A stretch of 15,511 nucleotides of DNA from JALHMQ01 sp037441125 (GTDB taxonomy: Bacteria; Pseudomonadota; Gammaproteobacteria; Burkholderiales; Burkholderiaceae_F), in assembly GCA_037441125.1 (NCBI GenBank), contig JBBIST010000079.1, forward strand, positions 1 through 15,511. Reading direction: 5' to 3'. Made by a program: the position numbers and the translations under genes. Below, in pieces: positions 1 through 10,646 of this stretch. Numbering within the stretch: position 1 is the stretch's first letter; each line of letters starts with the position of its first letter. The notes beneath the pieces were generated by a model, which was given only the letters and a program-made list of their open reading frames with translations, was not told the origin of the DNA and searched no databases.

Positions 1-56
1 CGTGGACAACGCTTCGTGCCGAATCGTGGCGTCCATCGAACGGGTACCGCTTCAAA

Positions 57-539
57 GTGGCACAACCCACATTGGGACTACAACCCGCACAACCGTCCGA
101 GCTCACCCTGGGTCAACGTTCCTCACGGCGGCTTGCCGCCCGTAAAGCCGTGACAACCGACCAACGCGGCCTTCGAGTCGGCCTTGTGGACTTCGCGGAT
201 CGAACGTTACTGCTGCTCGGGGAGTCGAGCTCCTTGAATTGGCTTGCAGAACAGATTGAAGGCAAACGCGCCGTCGCACTCGAGTGCGAGTCGGGCAAAG
301 ACGTAGCTCGATTATTGATTGTTCCGTCAGAGCAAGCAGGCCGGCTGTCAATGGTGGGGCTGATCCTCGAGTGGCAGATGTCGGCAAGTGAGGCAGCTGT
401 CGTCTCGCATCAGCTTCGTGAGCTTGCAGCCAGCTCGTCGCCCGCGCATGCCTATCTGGATCCGGCGAGCAACCTGACGGGCGTGCAGATCATGGCGTCT
501 AAGGGTGAATACGACCCCGCGCGAGTCTTCGCCAAGTAG
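57..539 (+). CDS. Hypothetical protein, possibly partial at its 5' end
   Basis: A protein of 160 residues starting at GTG 57. The frame stays open to the left edge (from base 3), so the true start could lie outside the window; an in-frame GTG at 186 would give a 117-residue protein beginning VDFADRT. I do not recognise the family with confidence. The C-terminal part has an alternating hydrophobic/helical pattern and ends in AHAYLDPASNLTGVQIMASK, faintly like small Imm32-type immunity proteins (a layout of strand, helix and a final HxHLD-like strand); this is a weak impression only. There is no signal peptide or membrane segment. Base composition is visibly less GC-rich than the rest of the window, with many A/T-ending codons (ATT, GAA, TTG, AAT), which fits an accessory or transferred gene. 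It converges on dps. Confidence 0.55.
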   Translation: MAQPTLGLQPAQPSELTLGQRSSRRLAARKAVTTDQRGLRVGLVDFADRTLLLLGESSSLNWLAEQIEGKRAVALECESGKDVARLLIVPSEQAGRLSMVGLILEWQMSASEAAVVSHQLRELAASSSPAHAYLDPASNLTGVQIMASKGEYDPARVFAK

Positions 540-585
540 TTCTTCGCTGTGGCGTGGCGATGCTTGACGCCTTTCCACAGCCTGC

Positions 586-652
586 GCCGAAAAACGGCGT
601 CGACGCTGCGCAGCCTACTTGAGCAGGCTGCGCAGCATCCATGCCGTTTTTT
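586..652. terminator. Bidirectional hairpin between the hypothetical gene and dps
   Basis: A perfect 11-bp inverted repeat (arms 606-616 CTGCGCAGCCT and 625-635, 8-nt loop) spans the dps stop codon at 615-617. It is flanked outwards by AAAAACGGC (591-599) and GCCGTTTTTT (643-652), which can also pair, giving a T-run on each strand. A small second hairpin CGCCG-AAAAA-CGGCG lies at 586-600. The arrangement would suit factor-independent termination of both converging genes. The T-runs do not directly abut the stem, so efficiency is uncertain. Confidence 0.5.
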
Positions 653-1121
653 CATGCACCTGCAGGCGCTGGGTGAGCAGATCGACGGTGGCCTCGTCGC
701 CGCCTTTTTCCGCCGCCGGGAACGCCGCGCGCGCGGTGCGCGCGACTGCCTCGTGGCCGGACACCAGCAGGCGCACCATGTCGAGCGCCTCGGGAACGCC
801 TTCGGTGGGTTCGATCGAACTCAGCTTCGCGAACTGCGCGTAGGTTCCCGGCGCGGGATGGCCGAGCGAGCGGATGCGCTCGGCGATCGCGTCGAGCGCG
901 TTCCACAGTTCCGTGTACTGCTCCATGAACATCTGGTGCAGCGTGTTGAACATCGGCCCTTCGACGTTCCAGTGGAAGCTGTGGCTCTTCAGGTACAGCG
1001 AAAAGGTGTCGGCGAGCACGCGCTCGAGACCGGCGACGATGCGCGCGCGATCCTTGTCGGCGATGCCGATGTCGATCGACGGCACGGCACTGGCCGCCGC
1101 CCGGTCCTTGTTCTTCGCCAT
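615..1121 (-). CDS. dps: Dps family ferritin-like DNA-protection protein
   Basis: A 168-residue Dps/ferritin-like protein, the usual length. Dps dodecamers oxidise and store iron with hydrogen peroxide and can shield DNA in stress or stationary phase. The ferroxidase signature is visible: H50-W51-N-V-x-G, H62, D77 and E81, in the expected spacing. The position matching E. coli Asp67 is Met66 with Glu67 next to it; from memory this variant (LHxMFMEQYTELW) is common in proteobacterial members. The start is ATG 1121, preceded by a strong AAGGAG (complement of 1130-1135) at 8 nt. It lies 62 bp downstream of oxyR on the same strand, so it may be co-transcribed with oxyR or have its own promoter within or after oxyR. 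Regulation by the adjacent peroxide sensor is a reasonable inference. Confidence 0.95.
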   Translation of the reverse strand: MAKNKDRAAASAVPSIDIGIADKDRARIVAGLERVLADTFSLYLKSHSFHWNVEGPMFNTLHQMFMEQYTELWNALDAIAERIRSLGHPAPGTYAQFAKLSSIEPTEGVPEALDMVRLLVSGHEAVARTARAAFPAAEKGGDEATVDLLTQRLQVHEKTAWMLRSLLK

Positions 1122-1129
1122 CTGCGCAA

Positions 1130-1135
1130 CTCCTT
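1130..1135 (-). promoter_or_regulatory. Shine-Dalgarno of dps
   Basis: On the minus strand this reads AAGGAG, 8 nt before the dps ATG. It is the strongest ribosome-binding site among the minus-strand genes here and fixes the dps start, excluding the long in-frame upstream extension. Confidence 0.8.
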
Positions 1136-1183
1136 GCTGGTTGAACGACTGTCGCCGTCGTCGATGCGGCAAAGCCGCCGCGG

Positions 1184-2128
1184 TCAGTGCGCCTGCGCCG
1201 GCAGGTCGAGCGGACTCACGCCCGGCAACGCGCATTTCAGTATCGCGCGCCGCAATGCGTCGGCCGCGCCGGCGCGCGTGAAGCTCTTGCGCCACATCAG
1301 GACCACGCGCCGGTCGGGCGCCGGGGCCTTGAACGGCTTGTACTGAATCAGCGAGTCGCGCGGCGGCTTTTCCGGCACCGAGGTCACCGGCATCACGGTG
1401 ACGCCGACGCCCGAGGCCACCATCTGGCGGATGGTCTCGAGCGACGAACCCTCGAAGGTTTTCTGCATGCCCTCGGCGGCGAGCGAGAAGCGCGACAGTT
1501 CGGGACAAACCTCGAGCACCTGGTCGCGGAAGCAGTGGCCGGTGCCCAGGAGCAGCATCGTCTCGCGTTTCAGATCCTCGGCCGCGACCGCCTTGCGCGC
1601 GCTCCAGTCGTGGCCGCGCGGAATCGCCACCATGAACGGTTCGTCGTAAACCGGCTGGATCATCAGACCGGTCTCGGGCAGCGGCAGCGCCAGGATGGCG
1701 ACGTCGATCTCGCCGTTTTTCACCAGCTCGATCAGCCGCACGGTCAGGTTCTCGTTGATCAGCAGCGGCATCTTCGGCGCGTCCTTCAGCAACTGGCGCA
1801 CCAGCGCCGGCAGCAGATAGGGGCCGATCGTGTAGATCACGCCCAGGCGCAGCGCGCCGTTGAGCGGATCCTTGCCCTGCTTGGCGATCTCGCGCACCAG
1901 TGCCGCCTCGTCGAGCACGCGCTGTGCCTGCGCCACGATGCGTTCGCCGACCGCCGTCGGCGTCACCTCGTTGCTGCGCCGCTCGAACAGCAGCGTGCCC
2001 AACTCTTCTTCCAGCTTCTTGATCGCCACCGACAGGGTCGGCTGGCTGACGAAGCAGGCTTCGGCGGCGCGGCCGAAGTGACGCTCGCGCGCCACGGCGA
2101 CGATGTACTTCAGCTCGGTCAGCGTCAT
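1184..2128 (-). CDS. oxyR: Hydrogen-peroxide-sensing LysR-type regulator OxyR
   Basis: A 314-residue LysR-family activator. The N-terminal winged helix-turn-helix (about residues 1-60, with the typical ACFVSQPTLSVAIKKLEEEL recognition region) is followed by a substrate-binding-like regulatory domain. The peroxide-sensing cysteines are both present, in GHCFRDQVLEVC. They fall at residues 199 and 208, the same numbering as the disulfide-forming pair of E. coli OxyR, so the call is specific rather than generic LysR. Oxidised OxyR activates catalase, peroxidase and dps genes. The start ATG at 2128 overlaps the stop of the upstream membrane-protein gene by 4 bp (ATGA), implying translational coupling. 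dps follows 62 bp downstream, a pairing consistent with its function. The C-terminal tail after residue 295 is ordinary for the family. Confidence 0.96.
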   Translation of the reverse strand: MTLTELKYIVAVARERHFGRAAEACFVSQPTLSVAIKKLEEELGTLLFERRSNEVTPTAVGERIVAQAQRVLDEAALVREIAKQGKDPLNGALRLGVIYTIGPYLLPALVRQLLKDAPKMPLLINENLTVRLIELVKNGEIDVAILALPLPETGLMIQPVYDEPFMVAIPRGHDWSARKAVAAEDLKRETMLLLGTGHCFRDQVLEVCPELSRFSLAAEGMQKTFEGSSLETIRQMVASGVGVTVMPVTSVPEKPPRDSLIQYKPFKAPAPDRRVVLMWRKSFTRAGAADALRRAILKCALPGVSPLDLPAQAH

Positions 2129-2895
2129 GCGGTCTCGATCGCGCGCGCCGCGGCATCGCGCGCGGTCGCCTCGAAGATCGACACGTACATCGGATAGAAG
2201 CTCGCCTGCACCACGCTCATCAGCAGCAGGGCGATCGGCGCCACCGCGAACGACAGCAGCTCGCGCGAGGCGATCAGCGCCGCCAGCAAGCCGATCAGCA
2301 CAAAGCTCACCGAGCCGACGAGGACCGCGGCCGCGACACCGTAGACCAGCAGCGCGCCGACGTTGCGCAGGCAGGCGACGACGCTGCCGAACATCGCCTT
2401 GCCCGGCGGCGCGCCGTGCCAGCCGGCCAGCAGCGGCGCAAACCACATCACCACCAGCACCGGCAGATACAGCAGCATCTGCACCAGCAGCGTCTGCAGC
2501 GGCAGCACTGCCGCTTGCCCCTCGACCACCTGCGGCGGTGGCGCGATCAGCGTTGCCGCCACCGCCACCAGCAACACCAGACCGGCGTTGATCAATCCGA
2601 GCCGGAACAGGTTCAGGCGGTTGCGCTCGTCCTGGAACGGGCGCGCGAACTGCGCCGGCGACGGCGCGCGCCCCTGCGACACCTCGCGCACGCACTGCAT
2701 CAGTCCGACCGTGGCAAACGGGCTGAGCACGCCGGAAAACGCGAGCCCGACGAGCGGGATCAGCGCCGGCACGAGCAGCATCAGCAGGTAGACGACGACC
2801 ATCGCCGGCAGACCGAGTGGTTGCCGGCGCAGAAGTTGCGCACCTTCGCGCAGCCAGCGCAGGCCGTGGCCGGCGGAGACGGAATTGATCTGCAT
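2125..2895 (-). CDS. BPSS1780 family multi-pass membrane protein
   Basis: A protein of 256 residues, mostly hydrophobic, with about five or six membrane segments (roughly residues 28-60, 98-117, 133-157, 175-200 and 203-230). The N-terminus MQINSVSAGHGLRWLREG, followed by a basic stretch LLRRQPLG, matches the opening I recall for the betaproteobacterial BPSS1780 family, whose function is unknown. I chose ATG 2895 over the in-frame ATGs at 2907 and 2946 because the family starts with this motif and because a TAGAAT -10-like box at 2906-2911 overlaps the 2907 codon. The gene sits 84 bp after thrB and shares an ATGA overlap with oxyR, so it is probably the first or an internal cistron of an operon with oxyR and dps. 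No substrate can be assigned. Confidence 0.82.
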   Translation of the reverse strand: MQINSVSAGHGLRWLREGAQLLRRQPLGLPAMVVVYLLMLLVPALIPLVGLAFSGVLSPFATVGLMQCVREVSQGRAPSPAQFARPFQDERNRLNLFRLGLINAGLVLLVAVAATLIAPPPQVVEGQAAVLPLQTLLVQMLLYLPVLVVMWFAPLLAGWHGAPPGKAMFGSVVACLRNVGALLVYGVAAAVLVGSVSFVLIGLLAALIASRELLSFAVAPIALLLMSVVQASFYPMYVSIFEATARDAAARAIETA

Positions 2896-2905
2896 GGAGC
2901 GCGCC

Positions 2906-2911
2906 ATTCTA
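2906..2911 (-). promoter_or_regulatory. Candidate -10 box ahead of the membrane-protein/oxyR/dps group
   Basis: On the minus strand this reads TAGAAT (5 of 6 to TATAAT), ending 10 nt before ATG 2895. It would give a transcript with a leader of only a few bases. I see no convincing TTGACA-like -35 at the right distance. Confidence 0.3.
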
Positions 2912-2979
2912 GTGGCCGCCGCTGCGCACACCGTGACGCGGCCCACGCCGTCGCCATGTCGGCGCGCGGGCGCGGCCGG

Positions 2980-3951
2980 CTACTCGACCCATGGCGGGTC
3001 GACCTCGGCGATGCGCAGCGCGAGCATGCGTTCGAAGCGGGCCGGGTCGTGCGGCACGAGCAGCGTCGCCGGCCGCGGCAGGTGCAGGTCGGCCAGGCGC
3101 GAGAGCCAGAACCGCAGCGCCGCCGCGCGCAGCACCGTGCGCCAGGCGGCGCGTTCGGCGGCGAGCAGCGGGCGCGCGGCGTGGTAGGCGCCGAGCAGCG
3201 CCTGCAGGCGCGGCCGATCGAAGACGCCGGAGTCGAGATCGACGCACCAGTCGTTGACCGCAACCGCGAGGTCGTACAGCCACAGCGTGCAGCCGGCGAA
3301 GTAGAAATCGATCACGCCACCGATGCGCGGCTCTTCGCCGCCGTCTTCCCACAGCACGTTGTCGCGGAACAGGTCGGCGTGCACCGGCCCGGCCGGCAGG
3401 CGCTCGAACGCCGGGCTGCGAAAGAAGCTGTCCTGGTGGATCACTTCCTCGGTCAGGATCGTGAACAGATGATCGGGTACGTGTCGCTCGAGTTGCGGCA
3501 GCGTGTACTTCCACCAGCCGATGCCGCGCAGATCGGGCTGGAAGCGCGGCAGATCGCGCGCCTGCACGTGCATCGCCGCCAGCAGCGCGCCAACGCGCGC
3601 GCAGTGCTCGGCGGTCGGGTTCGGCTGCCAGCGGCCCGGCAGCCGCTGGGCGATCGCCACCGGCTTGCCGCGCAGCTCCGACAACAGGCTGCCGGCGCTG
3701 TTCTCCTGCGGCTGCGGCACCGGCAATCCGCGCCGCGCCAAGTGCTGCATCAGCTCGAGGAAGAACGGCAGCTGCGCGAAGCCGAGCCGCTCGAACACGG
3801 TCAGCACCCAGCGGCCGCCGCCGGTGGTGAGGAAATAGTTGGTGTTTTCGATGCCGGCGCCGATCGGCTCGAGCTCGCACAGCTCGCCGAGCGAGTAGTG
3901 CGAGAGCAAACGGGCGACCTCGGTCGCGGACAGTGACGTGTAGACGGCCAT
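2980..3951 (-). CDS. thrB: Homoserine kinase, type II (aminoglycoside-phosphotransferase fold)
   Basis: A 323-residue enzyme of the APH/choline-kinase fold, transferring phosphate from ATP to L-homoserine to make O-phosphohomoserine, the penultimate step of threonine synthesis. Family landmarks: N-terminal MAVYTSLSATEVARLLSHYS with GIENTNYF (residues 34-41), the catalytic loop GPVHADLFRDNVLW (H191, D193, N198) and the metal-binding Asp215 in VIDFYFAG. This is the ThrB form usual in beta- and alphaproteobacteria, distinct from the GHMP-type kinase of E. coli. The start ATG at 3951 follows the uvrD stop by 43 bp; the Shine-Dalgarno is weak. It is co-directional with uvrD, suggesting read-through. 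No other threonine-pathway gene is in the window. Confidence 0.95.
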   Translation of the reverse strand: MAVYTSLSATEVARLLSHYSLGELCELEPIGAGIENTNYFLTTGGGRWVLTVFERLGFAQLPFFLELMQHLARRGLPVPQPQENSAGSLLSELRGKPVAIAQRLPGRWQPNPTAEHCARVGALLAAMHVQARDLPRFQPDLRGIGWWKYTLPQLERHVPDHLFTILTEEVIHQDSFFRSPAFERLPAGPVHADLFRDNVLWEDGGEEPRIGGVIDFYFAGCTLWLYDLAVAVNDWCVDLDSGVFDRPRLQALLGAYHAARPLLAAERAAWRTVLRAAALRFWLSRLADLHLPRPATLLVPHDPARFERMLALRIAEVDPPWVE

Positions 3952-3994
3952 CGGCAGTAGTAGATCGGCACGCGGCCGAAGCAATCGGTCCGTT

Positions 3995-7264
<3,270 letters not shown>

Positions 7265-7271
7265 GGGCGCG

Positions 7272-7277
7272 ATTCTA
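7272..7277 (-). promoter_or_regulatory. Candidate -10 box of uvrD
   Basis: On the minus strand this reads TAGAAT, separated by 7 nt from the uvrD ATG at 7264. If used, the mRNA would start almost at the initiation codon (leaderless or nearly so). No Shine-Dalgarno is visible before this ATG, which fits. No clear -35 was seen. Confidence 0.3.
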
Positions 7278-7332
7278 CGGGCGCCCTGCGCTCGCCACGC
7301 GCATCGAGAGCGGATTGCTGCAGGTGCGTCGA

Positions 7333-7351
7333 TATACTGCGCCGCTCGGAG
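7333..7351 (+). promoter_or_regulatory. Candidate -10 box and Shine-Dalgarno of leuS
   Basis: TATACT at 7333-7338 is one base off the sigma-70 -10 consensus, and GGAG at 7348-7351 lies 6 nt before the leuS ATG. Together they would give a leader of roughly a dozen bases. A TTGCTG at 7315-7320 is too close (12-bp spacer) to serve as a normal -35. No T-box-like or attenuator-like leader fits in the 93-bp divergent gap. Confidence 0.4.
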
Positions 7352-7357
7352 CCAGCG

Positions 7358-10018
7358 ATGACCGCCAACGCAATCACGACCGAACGGGCCGCGCCGCCTT
7401 ACTTGCCACAGGCGGTGGAAGCGCAGGCGCAGGAACACTGGGCGCGCAGCGGCGCCTATCGCGCGCTCGAGCACGCGCGCGACGCGCGCGGCCGCGCCAA
7501 GCCGAAGTTCTACCTGTGCTCGATGCTGCCCTACCCGAGCGGCAAGCTGCACATGGGCCATGTGCGCAACTACACGCTCAACGACGTCATGTACCGCGTG
7601 CTGCGCATGCGCGGCTTCAACGTCATGACGCCGATGGGCTGGGACGCCTTCGGGCTGCCGGCCGAGAACGCGGCGATCGAGAAGAACGTCGCACCGGCCG
7701 AGTGGACGCGCGCCAACATCGCCGACATGAAGGCGCAGATGCAGCCGCTCGGCCTGGCCTTTGACTGGAGCCGCGAGCTGGCCACCTGCGATCCCGGCTA
7801 CTACCGCTGGAACCAATGGCTGTTCCTGAAGATGCTCGAGCGCGGCATCGCCTACCGCAGGACGCAGGTGGTCAACTGGGATCCGGTCGACCAGACCGTG
7901 CTCGCCAACGAGCAGGTGATCGACGGCCGCGGCTGGCGCTCGGACGCGCCGGTCGAACGACGCGAGATCCCCGGCTACTACCTGGCGATCACCCGCTACG
8001 CGGAGGAGCTGCTCGCCAGCCTCTCCGGCCTCGACTGGCCGCCGCAGGTCAAAGCGATGCAGGAGAACTGGATCGGCAAGAGCGTCGGTGTCAACTTCGG
8101 CTTCCCCTACGACATCGACGGCGAACGCAAGCTCCTGCGCGTGTTCACCACCCGCGCCGACACGATCATGGGCGTGACCTTCGTCGCGCTCGCCGCCGAG
8201 CATCCGCTGGCCTCACGCCTGGCGCAGGGCCGGCCCGATCTCGCCGCCTTCATCGACGAGTGCCGACACGGCGGCGTCGCCGAGGCCGATCTGGCGACGA
8301 TCGAGAAGAAGGGCGTGGCCACCGGCTTTGCCGTCACCCATCCGCTGACCGGCGAGCCGGTGCCGGTGTGGATCGGCAACTACGTGCTGATGGGCTACGG
8401 CGAAGGCGCGGTCATGGGCGTTCCCGGCCACGACGAGCGCGACTTCGCGTTTGCCAAGAAGTACGGCCTGCCGATCCGCCAGGTGATCGACGTGCGCGGC
8501 CAGCCCTACTCGCTCGACGCCTGGCAGGACTGGTATGCCGACAAGGCCGATGCGCGCTGCATCCGCTCCGGCCGCTACGACGGCTTGCCGTACGAGGCGG
8601 CGGTCGACGCGATTGCCGCCGACCTGAAGGCCAAGGGGCTGGGCGACAAGCAGGTCAACTACCGGCTGCGCGACTGGGGCATCAGCCGCCAGCGCTACTG
8701 GGGCACGCCGATCCCTCTGATTCATTGCGAGGCCTGCGGCGTGGTGCCGGTGCCCGAGTCCGACCTGCCGGTGGTCCTGCCCGAAGGCTTGGTGCCCGAC
8801 GGCAGCGGCAGCCCGCTCGCCAAGTACGAACCGTTCCTGCGCTGCACCTGCCCGCAGTGCGGCCGACCGGCGCGGCGCGAGACCGACACGATGGACACCT
8901 TCGTCGACTCGAGCTGGTACTACATGCGCTACTGCTCGCCGGACGCGCCGACGATGGTCGACGCGCGCAACGACTACTGGATGCCGATGGACCAGTACAT
9001 CGGCGGCATCGAGCACGCGGTGCTGCACCTGCTGTACGCGCGCTTCTGGACCAAGGTGATGCGCGACCTCGGGCTGGTGCGATTCGACGAGCCGTTCAAG
9101 CGCCTGTTCACGCAGGGCATGCTCACGCACGACTGCTACTTCCGCGAACTGCCCGACGGCAAGAAGCGCTGGTACTACCCGAACGAGATCGACCTCGAGT
9201 TCGACGACAAGGGCCGCCCGATCAGGGTGACCTCGAAGGAAGACGGCCTGCCGGTGTACTTCGGCGGCACCGAGAAGATGAGCAAGAGCAAGAACAACGT
9301 CGTCGAGCCGCGCGAGATCATCGGCCGTTTCGGCGCCGACACCGCGCGCACCTTCTCCATGTTCGCCGGCCCGCCCGACCAAAGTGCCGCCTGGAGCAAC
9401 TCCGGCGCCGAGGGCACCTACCGCTTCCTGCGCCGGCTGTGGAACTACGGCCAGGCGCGGCGCGCGCAGCTCGCGGCGGCCGTGCCCGCCGCCGGTGCCG
9501 TCGCACCGGCGGCCCCGGCGTTGCGGTCGCTGCGGCGCGAGATCCACCTGAACCTCAAGCAGGCCGACTTCGACTACGGCCGCATGCAGTACAACACCGT
9601 GGTCAGCGCGGCGATGAAGATGCTCAACGCGCTCGAAGCCGCCGAGCTCGGCAAAACCGCGGCCGACAGCGCCGTGCTCGAAGAGAGCCTCGGCATCCTG
9701 CTGCGCACGCTGTACCCGATCGCGCCGCACATCACGCACGCGTTGTGGCGCGATCTCGGCTACGAGGCCCGGCTCGGCGATCTGATCGACGTCCCCTGGC
9801 CCACGGCCGACGAGGCAGCGCTGCTGCAAGACGAGATCGAGCTCGTGGTCCAGGTCAACGGCAAGCTGCGCGGCCAGATCCGGGTGCCGGCGCAGGCCGA
9901 CCGGGCAGCGGTCGAGGCGGCGGCGCTGGCCGACGCCACGGTGCAGAAGTTCGTCGCCGGCAACCCGGTGAAGAAGCTCGTCGTCGTGCCGGGCAAGCTG
10001 GTCAATGTCGTCGTCTAG
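7358..10018 (+). CDS. leuS: Leucyl-tRNA synthetase
   Basis: An 886-residue class Ia aminoacyl-tRNA synthetase that charges tRNA-Leu with leucine in the cytoplasm. The ATP-binding HIGH element is HMGH (residues 65-68, in SGKLHMGHVRNYTLNDV). The second signature is KMSKS (640-644). The inserted CP1 editing domain is present, with FTTRADTIMGVTF and GYGEGAVMGVPGHDERD, the sites that bind and hydrolyse mischarged tRNA. The C-terminal domain ends VQVNGKLRGQI...VNVVV, as in bacterial LeuRS. Length is normal. The start ATG at 7358 has GGAG 6 nt upstream. Its last 14 bases overlap the start of lptE, so leuS leads the leuS-lptE-holA(-proA) operon. Confidence 0.98.
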   Translation: MTANAITTERAAPPYLPQAVEAQAQEHWARSGAYRALEHARDARGRAKPKFYLCSMLPYPSGKLHMGHVRNYTLNDVMYRVLRMRGFNVMTPMGWDAFGLPAENAAIEKNVAPAEWTRANIADMKAQMQPLGLAFDWSRELATCDPGYYRWNQWLFLKMLERGIAYRRTQVVNWDPVDQTVLANEQVIDGRGWRSDAPVERREIPGYYLAITRYAEELLASLSGLDWPPQVKAMQENWIGKSVGVNFGFPYDIDGERKLLRVFTTRADTIMGVTFVALAAEHPLASRLAQGRPDLAAFIDECRHGGVAEADLATIEKKGVATGFAVTHPLTGEPVPVWIGNYVLMGYGEGAVMGVPGHDERDFAFAKKYGLPIRQVIDVRGQPYSLDAWQDWYADKADARCIRSGRYDGLPYEAAVDAIAADLKAKGLGDKQVNYRLRDWGISRQRYWGTPIPLIHCEACGVVPVPESDLPVVLPEGLVPDGSGSPLAKYEPFLRCTCPQCGRPARRETDTMDTFVDSSWYYMRYCSPDAPTMVDARNDYWMPMDQYIGGIEHAVLHLLYARFWTKVMRDLGLVRFDEPFKRLFTQGMLTHDCYFRELPDGKKRWYYPNEIDLEFDDKGRPIRVTSKEDGLPVYFGGTEKMSKSKNNVVEPREIIGRFGADTARTFSMFAGPPDQSAAWSNSGAEGTYRFLRRLWNYGQARRAQLAAAVPAAGAVAPAAPALRSLRREIHLNLKQADFDYGRMQYNTVVSAAMKMLNALEAAELGKTAADSAVLEESLGILLRTLYPIAPHITHALWRDLGYEARLGDLIDVPWPTADEAALLQDEIELVVQVNGKLRGQIRVPAQADRAAVEAAALADATVQKFVAGNPVKKLVVVPGKLVNVVV

Positions 10019-10631
10019 CAGCGGCAACGGCCGATCCGCTCGCCGATCGGCCATCGGTCGGCTGGACGGCGTCTTCGGCTTCTCGCGCCCGGGTCCCCGC
10101 CTTCGCGGGGACGACCCCTCCGCTCGCCGATCGGCCATCGGACGGCTGGCCGCCGTCCTCGTCCTCTCGGGCGGATGGGTCGGCTGCGGCTTTCGCCTGC
10201 GCGGCGAACGCACGCTGCCGTTCGAGTCGATCTATCTCGGCTTTCCGCCCAACTCGCCGCTCGGCGCCGAGCTGGCGCGCAGCATCCGCGCCGGCACGCC
10301 GACGCGCGTGGTCACCGACCCGGCGCGCGCGCAGGCGATCCTCGAAGTGCTGGGCGAGGCGCGCGAACGCGAAGTGCTGGCGATCAACGCCCAGGGCCGC
10401 ACGCGCGAGTACCAGTTGCGCCTGCGCTTCGCCTTCCGCGTCCACGACGGCCGCGGCGGCGAGTACGTGGCGCCGAGCACGGTCGCGATCCAGCGCGACA
10501 TCGCCTTCAACGAGGCGCAGGTGCTGGCGCGCGAGGCCGAGGAGGCGGTGCTGTTTCGCGAAATGAGCGCCGATCTCGTGCAGCAGGTGCTGCGTCGCCT
10601 GGCCGCGGCGCAGCCGCCGCGCGCCTCCTGA
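10005..10631 (+). CDS. lptE: LPS-assembly lipoprotein LptE with an unusual extended N-terminus
   Basis: A 208-residue precursor of the outer-membrane lipoprotein that plugs LptD and helps insert LPS into the outer leaflet. The mature part, CGFRLRGERTLPFESIYLGF onwards, is typical LptE, with the conserved opening GFRLRG. The signal peptide core LAAVLVLSGGWVG ends at lipobox Cys61 (codon 10185-10187); Trp at -3 is not canonical. The 60 residues before the Cys are far too long. They contain SARRSAIGRL twice (residues 11-20 and 39-48), encoded by an 84-bp in-frame partial duplication around a REP-like palindrome. Removing it would leave a 32-residue signal peptide. No in-frame ATG, GTG or TTG occurs between 10005 and the Cys, only CTG codons, so the start overlapping leuS by 14 bp is the best choice. 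holA follows after 15 bp. Confidence 0.88.
   Translation: MSSSSSGNGRSARRSAIGRLDGVFGFSRPGPRLRGDDPSARRSAIGRLAAVLVLSGGWVGCGFRLRGERTLPFESIYLGFPPNSPLGAELARSIRAGTPTRVVTDPARAQAILEVLGEAREREVLAINAQGRTREYQLRLRFAFRVHDGRGGEYVAPSTVAIQRDIAFNEAQVLAREAEEAVLFREMSADLVQQVLRRLAAAQPPRAS
10035..10172 (+). repeat. Imperfect 54-bp direct repeat, 84-bp period, inside lptE
   Basis: The copies are 10035-10088 and 10119-10172. The first 23 bases are identical; over 54 bases I count 7 mismatches. The period of 84 bp equals 28 codons, so the reading frame is kept. Copy 1 encodes SARRSAIGRLDGVFGFSR, which has lost a proper hydrophobic core. Copy 2 encodes SARRSAIGRLAAVLVLSG, the functional signal peptide. The 30 bp between them carry a palindrome. 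Confidence 0.85.
10093..10112 (+). repeat. REP-like palindrome inside lptE
   Basis: A perfect 8-bp stem GTCCCCGC / GCGGGGAC with a CTTC loop. It resembles the short GC-rich 'cccgc-tt-gcggg' palindromes scattered through many beta- and gammaproteobacterial genomes; such elements normally sit between genes, not inside coding sequence. Whether it is repeated elsewhere in this genome cannot be seen from the window. Confidence 0.6.
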
Positions 10632-10646
10632 GGCTCACGTCCGGCG

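Noticed and set aside
860..880. Met66 of Dps as a lost ferroxidase ligand
   Set aside because: An adjacent Glu67 could substitute, and I recall this Met-Glu arrangement as common in the proteobacterial subfamily, so it is not evidence of inactivity.
615..2156. Dps as the C-terminal part of a 513-residue protein
   Set aside because: The extra N-terminal part is an out-of-frame reading of oxyR; Dps has its own ATG and strong AAGGAG at normal distance.
7310..7320. A -35 box for leuS (TTGCTG)
   Set aside because: The spacer to TATACT is only 12 bp, too short for a sigma-70 promoter.
7265..8203. Upstream extension of the helicase frame to an ATG at 8203
   Set aside because: The extension lies wholly antisense to leuS and the divergent promoter gap; the canonical UvrD opening MSTLLDSLNPQQ starts at 7264.
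8213..10213. Long minus-strand open frame (666 codons) opposite leuS and lptE
   Set aside because: Antisense shadow of leuS; its composition is low-complexity and it has no plausible start context.
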